From an uncultured Gammaproteobacteria bacterium (GTDB taxonomy: Bacteria; Pseudomonadota; Gammaproteobacteria; Rariloculales; Rariloculaceae): a stretch of 48,268 nt of DNA. A program made the translations under genes and the position numbers. Under the pieces are notes generated by a model. That model made no database searches. It worked only from the letters and a program-made list of their open reading frames with translations, and was not told the origin of the DNA. Below are positions 16,337 to 25,262 of this stretch, piece by piece (positions within the stretch are counted from its first letter, which is position 1; the number at the start of each line of letters is the position of its first letter). The stretch covers positions 1-48,268 of the forward strand of contig CAMPKU010000005.1 in assembly GCA_946887385.1 (NCBI GenBank). The letters run 5' to 3'.

Positions 16337-17579
16337 GGTCGCGCGCCGGTGACCCTGTGGCCGTCGAGGCCGGCGCATAGCCGACCACCTCGTTCTTGAA
16401 CAACAGTGCGAATAGCACGGCCACGGCCGCCGCGAACGCGGCCGGATAGAGCCAGATTGCGCGCCACTCGTGACCGCCCTCGATCGCCAAGGCCGCCGTC
16501 AGCTGCCCGGCCACCCAGAAACCAACCAGCATTCCGATGCCATACGTGGCGAGCGTGATGAGCCCTTGCGCGGCACTCTTGTAGCGCGGCCCGGCCTTCG
16601 AGTCGGTGAACACCTGCCCCGAAACGAAGAAGAAGTCGTAACAAACCCCGTGCAGCGCGATGCCCACGATGAGCATGAAAACGAGCTCGCCGGCGTTGCC
16701 GTACGCGAAGAGCAAGTAGCGCGCGGCCCACGCGAGCATGCCGATCAAGAGCGTCGTCTTCATGCCGAAGCGCTTCAAAAAGAAGGGTATCAACAGCATG
16801 AACGCGAGCTCCGACACTTGGCCCAGCGTTTGGATACCGGCCGCATTAGCGACCTCGATTTCAGTAAGAAACTGGTTCGCGTGTTGGTAGTAGAACGCGA
16901 GCGGGATGCAGATCAACACCGATGCGACGAAGAAGACCAGGAAGTTGCGGTCGCGCAGCAGCGCCAAGGCGTCGATGCCGAGCGCATCGCGAAGCCCTCC
17001 GCTTCCGGCTACTCTTCTCGGCGGCGTGGCGGGTAGTGTGAAACTGAAGACGCCGAGAACGAGAGAGGCAACGGCCGCCATCGTGAACGTATTGCGGAGC
17101 AGATCGGGCTGCGAGTCCCAATCGAAGCCGTAACTGATCAGAAGGCCGGCCAGGATCCAGCCGACGGTGCCCCAGAAACGAATGAAGCCGAAACGGCGCG
17201 CCGGGTCGTCGATTTGGCGAAACGAGATCGCGTTGACGAGCGCCAGCGTGGGCATGTACAGGATCATGTAGAGCAATAGATAGGGATAGAACCCCGCGAA
17301 TTCCGTGGCGTTCGCGAGCAAGTACATCAGAGCTGCGCCCACCAGATGAAGTACGCCGAGCAGGCGCTCCGCATTGACGTATTTGTCGGCGATGAGCCCG
17401 ATGATGAACGGCGCGATGATTGCGCCCCACGATTGCGTGGCGTACGCGAGCGCGTTATCGCCGTCGCTGAACCCGAGCCCGCTCGTGAGATAAGTGGCCA
17501 TCGTCACGAACCACGCGCCCCAGATGAAGAACTCGAGGAACATCATGACGCTAAGGCGCGCGTAAATTCCGCTGGTCAA
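16329..17579 (-). CDS. MFS transporter, nucleoside:H+ symporter (NupG/XapB) family
   Basis: A 416-residue, twelve-helix carrier. The opening RLSVMMFLEFFIWGAWFVTMATYL and the block PFIIGLIADKYVNAERLLGVLHLVGA match the nucleoside/H+ symporter branch of the major facilitator superfamily. No ATG is available at the expected place; the TTG at 17579 is preceded by GAGG at a proper distance and gives the normal ~12-residue lead-in, so I take it as the start (the ATG at 17546 is the alternative). Many members next to sugar isomerases and oxidoreductases carry sugars or glycosides rather than nucleosides. The gene lies 16 bases after one isomerase gene and overlaps the PhzF gene by eight. Confidence 0.88.
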   Translation of the reverse strand: MTSGIYARLSVMMFLEFFIWGAWFVTMATYLTSGLGFSDGDNALAYATQSWGAIIAPFIIGLIADKYVNAERLLGVLHLVGAALMYLLANATEFAGFYPYLLLYMILYMPTLALVNAISFRQIDDPARRFGFIRFWGTVGWILAGLLISYGFDWDSQPDLLRNTFTMAAVASLVLGVFSFTLPATPPRRVAGSGGLRDALGIDALALLRDRNFLVFFVASVLICIPLAFYYQHANQFLTEIEVANAAGIQTLGQVSELAFMLLIPFFLKRFGMKTTLLIGMLAWAARYLLFAYGNAGELVFMLIVGIALHGVCYDFFFVSGQVFTDSKAGPRYKSAAQGLITLATYGIGMLVGFWVAGQLTAALAIEGGHEWRAIWLYPAAFAAAVAVLFALLFKNEVVGYAPASTATGSPARDHG

Positions 17580-17595
17580 GGGTCTATCCTCGTTG

Positions 17596-18642
17596 TTATT
17601 TGTCTAGCCCGAGAATTCGAGCGTGTACGGCCGGGTCGGTCGAGCTGGCGGCGAAATCGTCGAATGCATGCGTCGCCCGACGGATCATGTGCGAGCGGAT
17701 GAACGGCGCACCTTCGCGCGCGCCGTCCTCCGGATGCTTCAACGCGCACTCCCATTCGAGCACGGCCCAACCGTCGTAGCCGTACTGCGCGAGCTTCGAG
17801 AAGATCACCGTGAAGTCGATCTGACCGTCGCCCGGCGAACGGAAGCGGCCGGGCCGGTCGAGCCAATCTTGATATCCGCCATACACGCCCGAGCGGCCGC
17901 TCGGCCGAAATTCGGCGTCTTTGACGTGGAAGGCTTTGATGCGCTCGTGATACAGATCGATGAACGCCGCGTAGTCGAGCTGCTGGAGCACGAAGTGGCT
18001 CGGGTCGAACAAAATGTTCGCGCGCCGATGGCCGCCCACTTCGTCCAGAAAGCGCTCGAACGTTGCGCCGTCGTGTAGATCCTCGCCGGGGTGAATCTCG
18101 AAGGCCACGTCGACGCCGGCATCGTCGAACGCGTCGAGAATCGGCCGCCAACGCGCGCCGAGCTCTTTGAAGCCGGCCTCGACGAGCCCGGCCGGCCGCT
18201 GCGGCCACGGATACACCGTGTGCCAGAGCAGCGCTCCCGAGAACGTGGCGTGCGCCGTGAGCTTCAGCCGTTGACTCGCCTTCGCGGCCCACCGCAGCTG
18301 CTGTGTGGCCCATTCCTGCCAAGCGGCGGGGCGTTCGCGCAGCGCCGGCGGCGCGAAGGCTGCGAACTGCGGGGCGTACGCCGGGTGCACGGCGACGAGC
18401 TGGCCTTGCAAGTGCGTCGAGAGCTCCGAGATGACGATGCCGCTGTCGGCGAGCGTGCCCGCCAGGTCATCGCAGTAGCTTTGGCTCTCGGCCGCTCGCT
18501 CAAGATCGAACAGCTTGGGATCCGTGGGTACTTGCACGCCCACGTACCCGAAGCCCGCAGCCCACTGTGCCATCGTCTCGAGCTGGTCGAACGGCGGTCG
18601 ATCGCCGGCGAACTGCGCCAGGAAAATAGCGGGGCCCTTCAT
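17596..18642 (-). CDS. Cytoplasmic xylose-isomerase-like TIM-barrel protein
   Basis: A 348-residue TIM-barrel protein without signal peptide, starting at the ATG at 18642 after GAGGTCAG. Landmarks are GYVGVQVPTDPKLFDL near the N-terminus, VDVAFEIHPGEDLHDGATFERFLD, ANILFDPSHFVLQQLDY, IKAFHVKDAEFRPSGRSGVYGG and the late WAVLEWECALKHPEDGAREG. The Glu, Asp, His and Glu at these strands' ends are the usual divalent-metal ligands. Closely similar proteins are annotated sugar phosphate isomerase/epimerase and occur with Gfo/Idh genes. It heads the leftward run with the MFS symporter, which suggests it handles the imported compound inside the cell. The exact reaction is unknown. Confidence 0.9.
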   Translation of the reverse strand: MKGPAIFLAQFAGDRPPFDQLETMAQWAAGFGYVGVQVPTDPKLFDLERAAESQSYCDDLAGTLADSGIVISELSTHLQGQLVAVHPAYAPQFAAFAPPALRERPAAWQEWATQQLRWAAKASQRLKLTAHATFSGALLWHTVYPWPQRPAGLVEAGFKELGARWRPILDAFDDAGVDVAFEIHPGEDLHDGATFERFLDEVGGHRRANILFDPSHFVLQQLDYAAFIDLYHERIKAFHVKDAEFRPSGRSGVYGGYQDWLDRPGRFRSPGDGQIDFTVIFSKLAQYGYDGWAVLEWECALKHPEDGAREGAPFIRSHMIRRATHAFDDFAASSTDPAVHARILGLDK

Positions 18643-18766
18643 GCACTGACCTCGAGCGCGCTACGTCGATGAGCGTGTCGAGGAGTATAGCCGGGCGAGG
18701 CGGTGCCATGCCCGCGCTCACCGCGGAAGCGCCGCAGCAGCGGTCGAAGGATGACGAGTCGCGGGA

Positions 18767-19339
18767 CTAGCGCGCGGCTTGCCAGACTCCGGGCTGCGAC
18801 TGACACGCCGTGCCCGTTTGTGTCGAACGCTCGCGGCCCTGGATCGTGACGAGTGTGTACTCGCGGCACGAAGCATTGTTGCGCCGTGGGCGTGCGTTGC
18901 GCGGCGACATCTCGTAGCGGACGCCAGCCGCCTCGTTCGTCCAGACGACGCGTTGGCCCGACTCGGCGATCTCGAGCGCGTGGCCGAAGCAGCCGCGGTC
19001 CGCCTCGTCCAACTCGCGGCCGATGCGGTTGCCGATCACGGCGCCTGCAATCGCGCCGACGATCGTCGCCACCGTACGATGCTCGTCCGCCACACGGTTC
19101 GCGATCACGCCGCCGGCGATGCCGCCGACCACGGTGGCGATTTCTTGTCGATTGCACGTTCCCGACGAGATGTCGAAGTCGCGCTCCCACTGCCGGCCGG
19201 TGTAGCCGACATAATACGGGTCGTTCTTCTTGCGCCAGCCGTGCGCAGGCGCGTGCGGCGGCGGCTGCGAGAGCGCCGGCACGGCCCAAAGGATCAACGT
19301 CGACGCAAGCAATACAACGGCCTTCGCGGTGCGGCTCAT
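18767..19339 (-). CDS. Glycine-zipper 2TM surface-antigen-like protein
   Basis: This 190-residue protein starts at the ATG at 19339 with AGGAGG seven bases upstream. A signal peptide ends near ALSQ (about residue 26). The centre holds a glycine-zipper pair, IATVVGGIAGGVIANRVADE followed by TIVGAIAGAVIGNRIG, the 2TM domain of rickettsial 17-kDa antigen and SlyB/OsmB-like proteins. The remainder (VWTNEAAGVRYEMSPRN, SCREYTLVTIQGRERSTQTGTAC, ending QPGVW) is the usual small RT821-like/EMAP tail. Such proteins sit in the outer membrane or periplasm and help envelope stability. It is probably a single-gene unit. Confidence 0.85.
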   Translation of the reverse strand: MSRTAKAVVLLASTLILWAVPALSQPPPHAPAHGWRKKNDPYYVGYTGRQWERDFDISSGTCNRQEIATVVGGIAGGVIANRVADEHRTVATIVGAIAGAVIGNRIGRELDEADRGCFGHALEIAESGQRVVWTNEAAGVRYEMSPRNARPRRNNASCREYTLVTIQGRERSTQTGTACQSQPGVWQAAR

Positions 19340-19423
19340 ACGCTGTCCTCCTGATCTCGAGCCATTGTCCGCTCGCCCGGAGGAGGGCAACCGAGAGGGC
19401 TGTCACAAATAGTCAGGACCGAA

Positions 19424-20608
19424 TCAGCACTGGTCTCGGCGTCGCTCGCGTCGTGACGGCTCTTGGTCCGGCTGTTGCCCGGCTGCCGGCTCGCCGGAGA
19501 GACAGCGTACGTCGCTCGCTACGTCGCGAAGATTGATCGAGCCGTCGAGCGAGCGCGAGAACGCGGCCACGAACGCGTTACGCGCAAGGTTCACCATCGC
19601 CGTGAGGATTCCCGCATCGGGACTCTCGATCTCGCCGCTCAGAGGAATCTGCGTGGCGACTTGCTCTTCCTGCTTGTTCTCGAGAATTTTCGCCGCCAGG
19701 TTCACGAGCCCTTCCCAGGCTTTTTGAAACGGCCCTTGCGATTCTTCGCCAGCCGAAGCGAATTTCGGGTCTTCGAGGATCGGCCGCACGTAGCCTTCGA
19801 AGCGGCCTTCCGCGGCGGCGAGCTCCGAGTACATCGAGAACACGCCCATCTCGGCATCCACCTTCAGAAACTCTCGCAACCATGGGTTCACGTCGACGAG
19901 CCGCGCGCCCTCGATGGTCAGATCGATGTCGAACGTCGGCGTCTGCTCGTTGGGATCGATGCTGCCGACGAGGGTGATGGGCGCGTTGCCCATGATTTGC
20001 CCGCGCACGTCGAGATCGGCGAAGGCCGGCTCCTCCAGGTCTTGCACGTTGGTGAGGTTGAGCAGCCGCATGCTGAAGTCGCGCATCGTCAGCGAGTCGT
20101 TCGTCGAGATTCCGGGGGCACGGAACGTCACGAGGCCGTCGTGCGCCTCCACCACGTTCAAGCGGAACGGAAAGAGCTCGCGAATCTCCTCGGGCCAGTT
20201 GACGCCCGTGCCGAGCTGCTTCTCCTCGTTGGCTTCCGACTGCACGAGATTCAACTGCGGCGAGCGCATGATCACTTCGCCCACGGCGCCGCCGCTCAGC
20301 AATGCTCGCCATTGCAATGCGAGCTGCATTTCGGGAATGGTGGCGAAAGGCGGCGTGTCCGGCGCCGCGTCGAGCTTCACGATTTGCAGATCGCGCAGCA
20401 CATAGCCCCCGCGGATCAGGCTCAGCTCAACGCGGCTCACGCTGCCACGGTACTCGCCCATGTCTTGCAGCGCGCGGTTCACGTAGCGCTCCACGACGAA
20501 CGGCGCCGCCAAGCGGGCGGCAATGGCGACCACCGCCACCACCGCGACCACGATGAGCGTTCGACGTAAACCCTGGCGCATACGTAAAAGCTGCAAAGCC
20601 TGTGCCAT
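19424..20608 (-). CDS. DUF748/AsmA-like membrane-anchored protein
   Basis: A 394-residue protein from the ATG at 20608 (AGGCGAG lies a few bases upstream; ATGs at 20647 and 20581 are alternatives). One N-terminal membrane helix (RRTLIVVAVVAVVAIAARLAAPFVV) is followed by DUF748-type blocks: LSLIRGGYVLRDLQIVKL, FRLNVVEAHDGLVTFRAPG, and VDVNPWLREFLKVDAEMGVFSMYSE. The large periplasmic part is beta-rich as in AsmA/TamB relatives thought to link the two membranes for lipid traffic. The very end is Arg/Gln/Pro-rich. It is transcribed divergently from the YihY gene, whose start is only 37 bases away, so both promoters must overlap one gene's 5' end. Confidence 0.82.
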   Translation of the reverse strand: MAQALQLLRMRQGLRRTLIVVAVVAVVAIAARLAAPFVVERYVNRALQDMGEYRGSVSRVELSLIRGGYVLRDLQIVKLDAAPDTPPFATIPEMQLALQWRALLSGGAVGEVIMRSPQLNLVQSEANEEKQLGTGVNWPEEIRELFPFRLNVVEAHDGLVTFRAPGISTNDSLTMRDFSMRLLNLTNVQDLEEPAFADLDVRGQIMGNAPITLVGSIDPNEQTPTFDIDLTIEGARLVDVNPWLREFLKVDAEMGVFSMYSELAAAEGRFEGYVRPILEDPKFASAGEESQGPFQKAWEGLVNLAAKILENKQEEQVATQIPLSGEIESPDAGILTAMVNLARNAFVAAFSRSLDGSINLRDVASDVRCLSGEPAAGQQPDQEPSRRERRRDQC

Positions 20609-20645
20609 CGCACTCGCCTGGCACGGAGTTTGCTGCCCTTGAGGC

Positions 20646-21545
20646 ATGCTGAAAGCCGCCGGACGCGTTTTCTGGAACGCCGTGCAACGAATGTTCGAGG
20701 ATGACGCGCTGCCGCTGGCGGCAGCGCTGGCGTACTACTCGCTGTTATCGATGGCGCCGCTGTTGCTCGTCGTGATTTCCATCGCCGGCCTGTTTTTCGC
20801 GGACGGGCAAGTTCACGCGCAGCTCATCGAGCAGATGCGCAGCCTCATCGGCGAGGAGGGGGCGGCGCTCACGCGCACCGTCATCGCGCACACGGGCAGC
20901 GAGGAACGCAGCGCCTGGTCGCTGGTGGTGGGGGCGTTGCTGACTCTACTCGGCGCGAGCACCGTGTTCGCGCAGCTGCAGTACGCCCTGAACCGCGTGT
21001 GGCGCGTGAAGGCCGCGCCGCGCGCAAAGCTCATCATGAGCTTTCTCAAACAGCGCATCCTGTCGTTCGCGCTGGTGCTCAGCGTGGGGTTCCTGCTCAT
21101 GGTGTCGCTCGTGATCAGCGCCGTGCTCGGCGCACTGCACACTTTTTTGGACGAGCGCCTCGCTCAAGCCGCGCTGTTCTGGAACGGCCTGGATCTCGTC
21201 ATCTCGTTCTCGCTCGCCACGGCGCTGATCGCGATGATGTTCAAGTACCTGCCCGACGCCGAGATCGAATGGCGCGACACCTGGCACGGCGCGATGATCA
21301 CGGCAACCCTATTCATCGTAGGAAAGCAGGTCATCGGGCTCTATCTCGGCCAGACCTCGGTTGCGTCCTCATTCGGCGCCGCCGCGTCCGTCGTCATCTT
21401 CATGGTCTGGGTGTACTACGCAGCGCTGATCCTTCTGTTCGGCGCCGAGATCACGCAGGCCGTGGCCGCGCAGCGCGGCGCCCTCGTGGTGCCCACGGAG
21501 AACGCAAAATCGGCTCCGGGGCACGCGGTTGCCGGCAAGTCTTAA
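20646..21545 (+). CDS. YihY/BrkB-family inner-membrane protein
   Basis: A 299-residue polytopic protein with about six membrane helices. The family opening is clear: FEDDALPLAAALAYYSLLSM, then PLLLVVISIAGLFF, ALLTLLGASTVFAQLQYALN, and the later KYLPDAEIEWRDTWHGA and VYYAALILLFGAEIT. The family was once named RNase BN, but that activity belongs to another protein; its function is unknown, perhaps transport or envelope upkeep. GAGG lies very near the ATG at 20646, an unusual spacing, yet the start fits the family. The stop overlaps the convergent gluconokinase stop by four bases. Confidence 0.92.
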   Translation: MLKAAGRVFWNAVQRMFEDDALPLAAALAYYSLLSMAPLLLVVISIAGLFFADGQVHAQLIEQMRSLIGEEGAALTRTVIAHTGSEERSAWSLVVGALLTLLGASTVFAQLQYALNRVWRVKAAPRAKLIMSFLKQRILSFALVLSVGFLLMVSLVISAVLGALHTFLDERLAQAALFWNGLDLVISFSLATALIAMMFKYLPDAEIEWRDTWHGAMITATLFIVGKQVIGLYLGQTSVASSFGAAASVVIFMVWVYYAALILLFGAEITQAVAAQRGALVVPTENAKSAPGHAVAGKS

Positions 21546-22057
21546 TTTGCGAGTGGCGTTGGTAGGCGCTCGAGCGCTCGCTCGACGATCGCGTCAGGCG
21601 CCGGGCTTGCGTCGAGGGTGATGCCGGGCTCGTCGGGTTGCAGCGGCTCGAGCGCTTGGAGTTGCGAGTCGAGAAGCTCCAACGGCATGTAGTGGCCCTT
21701 GCGGCGCTTCATGCGTTGCACGAGGGCTTCGCGCCGCACGGCAAGGTGAATGAAGAAAACGCTGTCGGGGGCGCCGCTGCGCAGCGTGTCGCGATAGCGC
21801 CGCTTGAGCGCCGAGCACGCGAGAACGGTCGAGCGGCCGGCTGCGTGTTGCGCTGCAATCCAGGCCGCGAGCGACTGGAGCCAAGGAGCGCGGTCGGCGT
21901 CGTTCAACGGTTCGCCGCGCGCCATTTTCGCCACGTTGGCGCCGGGATGAAAGTCGTCGCCTTCCGCGAACGAATAGCCGAGGCGCGCGGCGATCCGCGT
22001 GGCAATCGTGGTCTTGCCGCACCCCGACACTCCCATCACGACGAGATGCGAGCCCAT
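21542..22057 (-). CDS. gntK: Gluconokinase
   Basis: A 171-residue kinase that phosphorylates D-gluconate to 6-phosphogluconate using ATP, feeding the pentose phosphate or Entner-Doudoroff route. The P-loop is GVSGCGKTT (Lys 15), followed by the family blocks EGDDFHPGANVAKMARGEPLNDADRAPWL, ACSALKRRYRDTLR and HYMPLELLDSQLQALE, all characteristic of the GntK/IdnK branch. Length matches the family. It is a stand-alone gene, convergent with YihY. Together with the GMC/gluconate-2-dehydrogenase-like pair at 27-29.7 kb it hints that sugar acids are used by this organism. GntK versus IdnK cannot be separated here. Confidence 0.9.
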   Translation of the reverse strand: MGSHLVVMGVSGCGKTTIATRIAARLGYSFAEGDDFHPGANVAKMARGEPLNDADRAPWLQSLAAWIAAQHAAGRSTVLACSALKRRYRDTLRSGAPDSVFFIHLAVRREALVQRMKRRKGHYMPLELLDSQLQALEPLQPDEPGITLDASPAPDAIVERALERLPTPLAN

Positions 22058-22101
22058 GCCGTCATTCTAGACTCTGGGCTCGAGCGCGTGTGCAGTCGAC
22101 C

Positions 22102-22848
22102 CTACGACGCTGCGGCTGCTGCCGGGCGTAGCAACGTTGCGGCCAGCTCGCGCAAGAGGCGCGCGCCGTCGCCGCGCCACGCGCTGCCGTGCATGCACGC
22201 GAGCGTTGTCGGCGCTTCGCGCGCGAGCCGCTCCAGTACGGAGTCGGTCTGCGGCGCGTGCGCGAAATAGTCCATGGGCTTACGGAACGCTTCGCTTGGG
22301 CCCAGGATGTCGCTCTCGGTGAGGGCCACTTCGCCCATGCCGCCCTGCGTGAAGAGATCGCCGCAGAAGAACGTGCGCGTGGTCGTGTCGAGCATGAGGC
22401 CGCACTCCCACGCGTGCGGCACGTGCGGTGTGTCGAACCAACGAAGCGTGTGGCTCCCGAGCGGGAGCTCCTCGCCGTCCGCCAACGCTCGCGGAGGACG
22501 GTCGGCGTAGTCGCCGAGCGAGACCAGCGCGGCCACTCGGCTGCTGACCGGCACGGCTTGCGGCGCCGCGGCAAGGAACTCGTTCAGTGCGCCGCATTCG
22601 TCGGCTTCGAAGTGCGAGAGCCCGATATAGCGCAGACGCTCGACGGGCAGCACGGCGCCGATCGCTTCGCTGACGAGCGGGAACGTCTTCCGCAGGCCCG
22701 TGTGGAACAAGAACGGCTCGTCGTCGACGATGAGGTATTGATTGAAATTGAACGCCATATCGCCCGGCAGCGCCACCGGCGTGTTGATGCGATAGATGCC
22801 GGCAGCGATCTCGTGAATGTTCGTGCCGGAGTGACTATTGGTGATCAT
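22102..22848 (-). CDS. Stand-alone ODP-type diiron metallo-beta-lactamase-fold protein
   Basis: A 248-residue cytoplasmic protein starting at the ATG at 22848, with a strong AGGAGA six bases upstream. It has the diiron ligand set of flavodiiron/oxygen-binding diiron proteins rather than the zinc set: H79-x-E81-x-D83 in LSHFEADECGALNEFL, His in TPHVPHAWECG, Asp in FFCGDLFTQGGMG and His in CMHGSAWRGDG. Flavodiiron proteins reduce O2 or NO, but this protein lacks the fused flavodoxin domain. ODP relatives without flavodoxin serve as oxygen sensors or await a separate electron donor. No such partner is adjacent. It may share a transcript with the large secreted protein gene downstream, which begins further left. 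Confidence 0.85.
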   Translation of the reverse strand: MITNSHSGTNIHEIAAGIYRINTPVALPGDMAFNFNQYLIVDDEPFLFHTGLRKTFPLVSEAIGAVLPVERLRYIGLSHFEADECGALNEFLAAAPQAVPVSSRVAALVSLGDYADRPPRALADGEELPLGSHTLRWFDTPHVPHAWECGLMLDTTTRTFFCGDLFTQGGMGEVALTESDILGPSEAFRKPMDYFAHAPQTDSVLERLAREAPTTLACMHGSAWRGDGARLLRELAATLLRPAAAAAS

Positions 22849-22901
22849 TTAAGGTCTCCTCGGCGAAATGCCCATGCGTGCAGCGCAGAGCTCGATGCGG
22901 C

Positions 22902-24326
22902 TCACTCGAAGCTGAAGATGTCCTCGCTTTCGGGCCGCTCCATCTCCGCTTCGTGATACTCCTCCCACAGCTCACCCCACGGCCGCCCGTACATGTCGGG
23001 CACCTTGAATTCCACCACGTCGCCCGGCGACGCGGGTGTCGCGCGGCCGTCTTTCGGATAGAACTGCGGCAAGCATTCGATGAACGTGAACGGCGCTCCC
23101 TCATCGAGTCCGCTCACGCGCTGTAGATTGCGAACGATGCGAATCGGCTCCACGAGCGCTTCGGGGTCGTAGAAGATGCCCTCATGGTTCAAGCCGATGA
23201 CTCGGCCAGCCGCGTCGCGGTTCGGCGTGTAAATTTCGATCGTCTGAAGCCGGCTCGAGAACTCGGGGTTGCCGTGCGCCTTCCAGCCTTGAATGTTCGA
23301 CGTCCACGTAATCAGCACGTCGCCGTCCCAGAAACCGATGGTCTCGCCGAGCCAGCGCGGCACGTCGGCGCCGAGGCGCGGCACGGCGCCGGACAGATCG
23401 AACGTGCGGCCCACGTGCACGTTCGTGACGAAATTGTCGGCATCGCCGGCCAAGATTTGCACGATCTCCGGCGTGACCATCACGTGATGCGGCTGGTTCG
23501 TAACGCCGTGATAGTGCCAGCGGCGCATGAAGCCTTCCGGCCAGCAATACTGCGCCGGCCATTGCGGCGCGTTCGAGACGGCGTCGTGATAGAGCTCTTG
23601 CACCATGCGTGTCTGGTACTCGTCCGTCAGCAGCGACAGGACGGTGCTCGTCTGATTGAACAAGAGCTCGGCATACCAGTTCTGGCCGCGCGGCCACAGG
23701 TAACGGCCGTTGAGCTCGCCGGGCACCGTGGCGTACGTGTGCTGCGTGGGGCCGCCGCGGCGGCGCGTCTCCTCAAGCAGCGCTTCGTAATGCAGTTGCG
23801 CCGTCTCGAAGCCGTACGGGCTCACGATCGCTTCGCGCGGATAGTCGCGCTCGCAATAACCCCACGCCGCCGTGCGCGGCGGCTCGTTGCCGATCGAGAC
23901 GACGCGGCCGTAGGCGCCGTTCTGAGCTTCGACGGCCCACGGGCTGTTGCAGCGGAAGTAGCGCGGATCGCTCCACAGCGCTTTGTCTGCGTAAAAGTCT
24001 TTGCTGGTGAAAAGATCCACGGGCAGCGGCTCGACGCCGGGCGGTGAGGCTCCATTCCACGCGCTGCCTTCGTCGCGCTGCACGGGCGCGCCGCCGTTCG
24101 GGCCGGGCCGCGTGGGGCGCCACGGGCCCACCACGAGATCATTGTCGGGGTAAATCTCGAGCGTCGCCAGATCGGCGACGGGATACTCGCGGGGGATCGC
24201 TTGCACGAGCGGTGCGGCGCGGCCGACGCTTGCAAAACCGATGTCGGGCACGTGCTGCGCGTGCGCGGCCGAGCCCGCGAGGATCGCGAGTGCAGCCGCT
24301 GCCAAATAGGTGTCGCTCGTCGTCAT
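22902..24326 (-). CDS. Large secreted protein of the GxWxGDxLV family
   Basis: A 474-residue exported protein, taking the ATG at 24326 as start because it gives a clean signal peptide ([20 protein letters not shown], cleaved after AHA). Although the frame is open far upstream, that region covers the antisense of the next gene. Near residues 323-345 it carries [20 protein letters not shown], a motif found in three other secreted proteins of this window (33499, 36395, 38919). Other conserved-looking blocks are [40 protein letters not shown] and the C-terminal [15 protein letters not shown]. It is rich in Trp, Tyr and His. Function is unknown; no catalytic motif stands out. Confidence 0.8.
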   Translation of the reverse strand: MTTSDTYLAAAALAILAGSAAHAQHVPDIGFASVGRAAPLVQAIPREYPVADLATLEIYPDNDLVVGPWRPTRPGPNGGAPVQRDEGSAWNGASPPGVEPLPVDLFTSKDFYADKALWSDPRYFRCNSPWAVEAQNGAYGRVVSIGNEPPRTAAWGYCERDYPREAIVSPYGFETAQLHYEALLEETRRRGGPTQHTYATVPGELNGRYLWPRGQNWYAELLFNQTSTVLSLLTDEYQTRMVQELYHDAVSNAPQWPAQYCWPEGFMRRWHYHGVTNQPHHVMVTPEIVQILAGDADNFVTNVHVGRTFDLSGAVPRLGADVPRWLGETIGFWDGDVLITWTSNIQGWKAHGNPEFSSRLQTIEIYTPNRDAAGRVIGLNHEGIFYDPEALVEPIRIVRNLQRVSGLDEGAPFTFIECLPQFYPKDGRATPASPGDVVEFKVPDMYGRPWGELWEEYHEAEMERPESEDIFSFE

Positions 24327-24458
24327 TAGCTCGCGCCGTGAGGAGAAGTAGAGGGCGGAATCTACCACCGGTACCGCGGTTCCGGGAACGCGGGGCCGGT
24401 TTCCCTCGCGGGCACGCGGCGCTGAGCGGCCGTGGCGAACGGCGTAGACTCGCTCGTC

Positions 24459-25256
24459 ATGGTCGGGAGGCGCTTCACGGTGTTCGGGGTGGCTGCCGTG
24501 GCCCTCGTGGCCGGCGCGCAGTTCCTGCTGCGCAGCTGCCTGCCGCCGAACGAACGGGCATCCGCCGTCGACTTCGCCCCCGAACCGCCGCCGGCGGCGC
24601 CCGGCAGCGAAGGCAAAACGGCGGTTGCGGCGGCGCTCGCGCCGGCCGCGCCCGCAGCGCGGGAGCCGCGGGCCGGCGTCGCGCGCAAGTTCGAACGCCG
24701 GTTCATGTACGACTGCAACGGCGATCGGTTTTTCGTGCGCATCGGCGATGGGGAAGCCCGGTTGTTGCCGCCGGGCTCGCTGACGGGCTACTACATTCCG
24801 CTGGCACGCGTCGGGTCCGCGTGGCGCGGGCGCTACGCGAACGAGAGCGTCGTGTTTCGGCAGGAGGGGGAGGTCGCGTCGTTCGAGCTCGGCGAGCACA
24901 CCTTCACCGGCTGCGTCGGCGTACCTGACAGCGCGGCCGTCAACGAGGCGACGGGCGGCGTATTCTTTCAGGCGTTCGGCAACGACCCGTCGTGGACGTT
25001 CGAGATCACGCACCGGGAGCTCACCTTGACGACGGACGACGGCATGCACCGAGTCGAGATTCCGTTTCGCGAGCCGATCGACAGCGGTGGGCGCATCACG
25101 TTTCACGCCGCCTTGGGCACGCAGGAAATGGTCGCCACGTTGGACCGAATTCGCTGCTACGACGCCGCCAGCCGCGAGACTTTCGAGCTCACTGCTGCCG
25201 TCATGTTCGATAATGCGTGGTACTACGGCTGCGGGCGTCTCATCCGTTATCGCTGA
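24459..25256 (+). CDS. MliC-like plus COG3650-like envelope protein
   Basis: A 265-residue protein beginning at the ATG at 24459 (a GTG at 24432 is an alternative). A hydrophobic N-terminus ([17 protein letters not shown]) ends near a cysteine (LLRSC), not a canonical lipobox, so it is an anchor or weak lipoprotein signal. A Pro/Ala linker follows. Residues about 80-155 look like MliC, the inhibitor of C-type lysozyme: [41 protein letters not shown]. Residues about 165-262 resemble COG3650: [49 protein letters not shown]. Protection of the cell wall from host or competitor lysozymes is a reasonable inference for the first domain. The gene ends six bases before the convergent MazF gene. Confidence 0.72.
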   Translation: MVGRRFTVFGVAAVALVAGAQFLLRSCLPPNERASAVDFAPEPPPAAPGSEGKTAVAAALAPAAPAAREPRAGVARKFERRFMYDCNGDRFFVRIGDGEARLLPPGSLTGYYIPLARVGSAWRGRYANESVVFRQEGEVASFELGEHTFTGCVGVPDSAAVNEATGGVFFQAFGNDPSWTFEITHRELTLTTDDGMHRVEIPFREPIDSGGRITFHAALGTQEMVATLDRIRCYDAASRETFELTAAVMFDNAWYYGCGRLIRYR

Positions 25257-25262
25257 TGCCGC

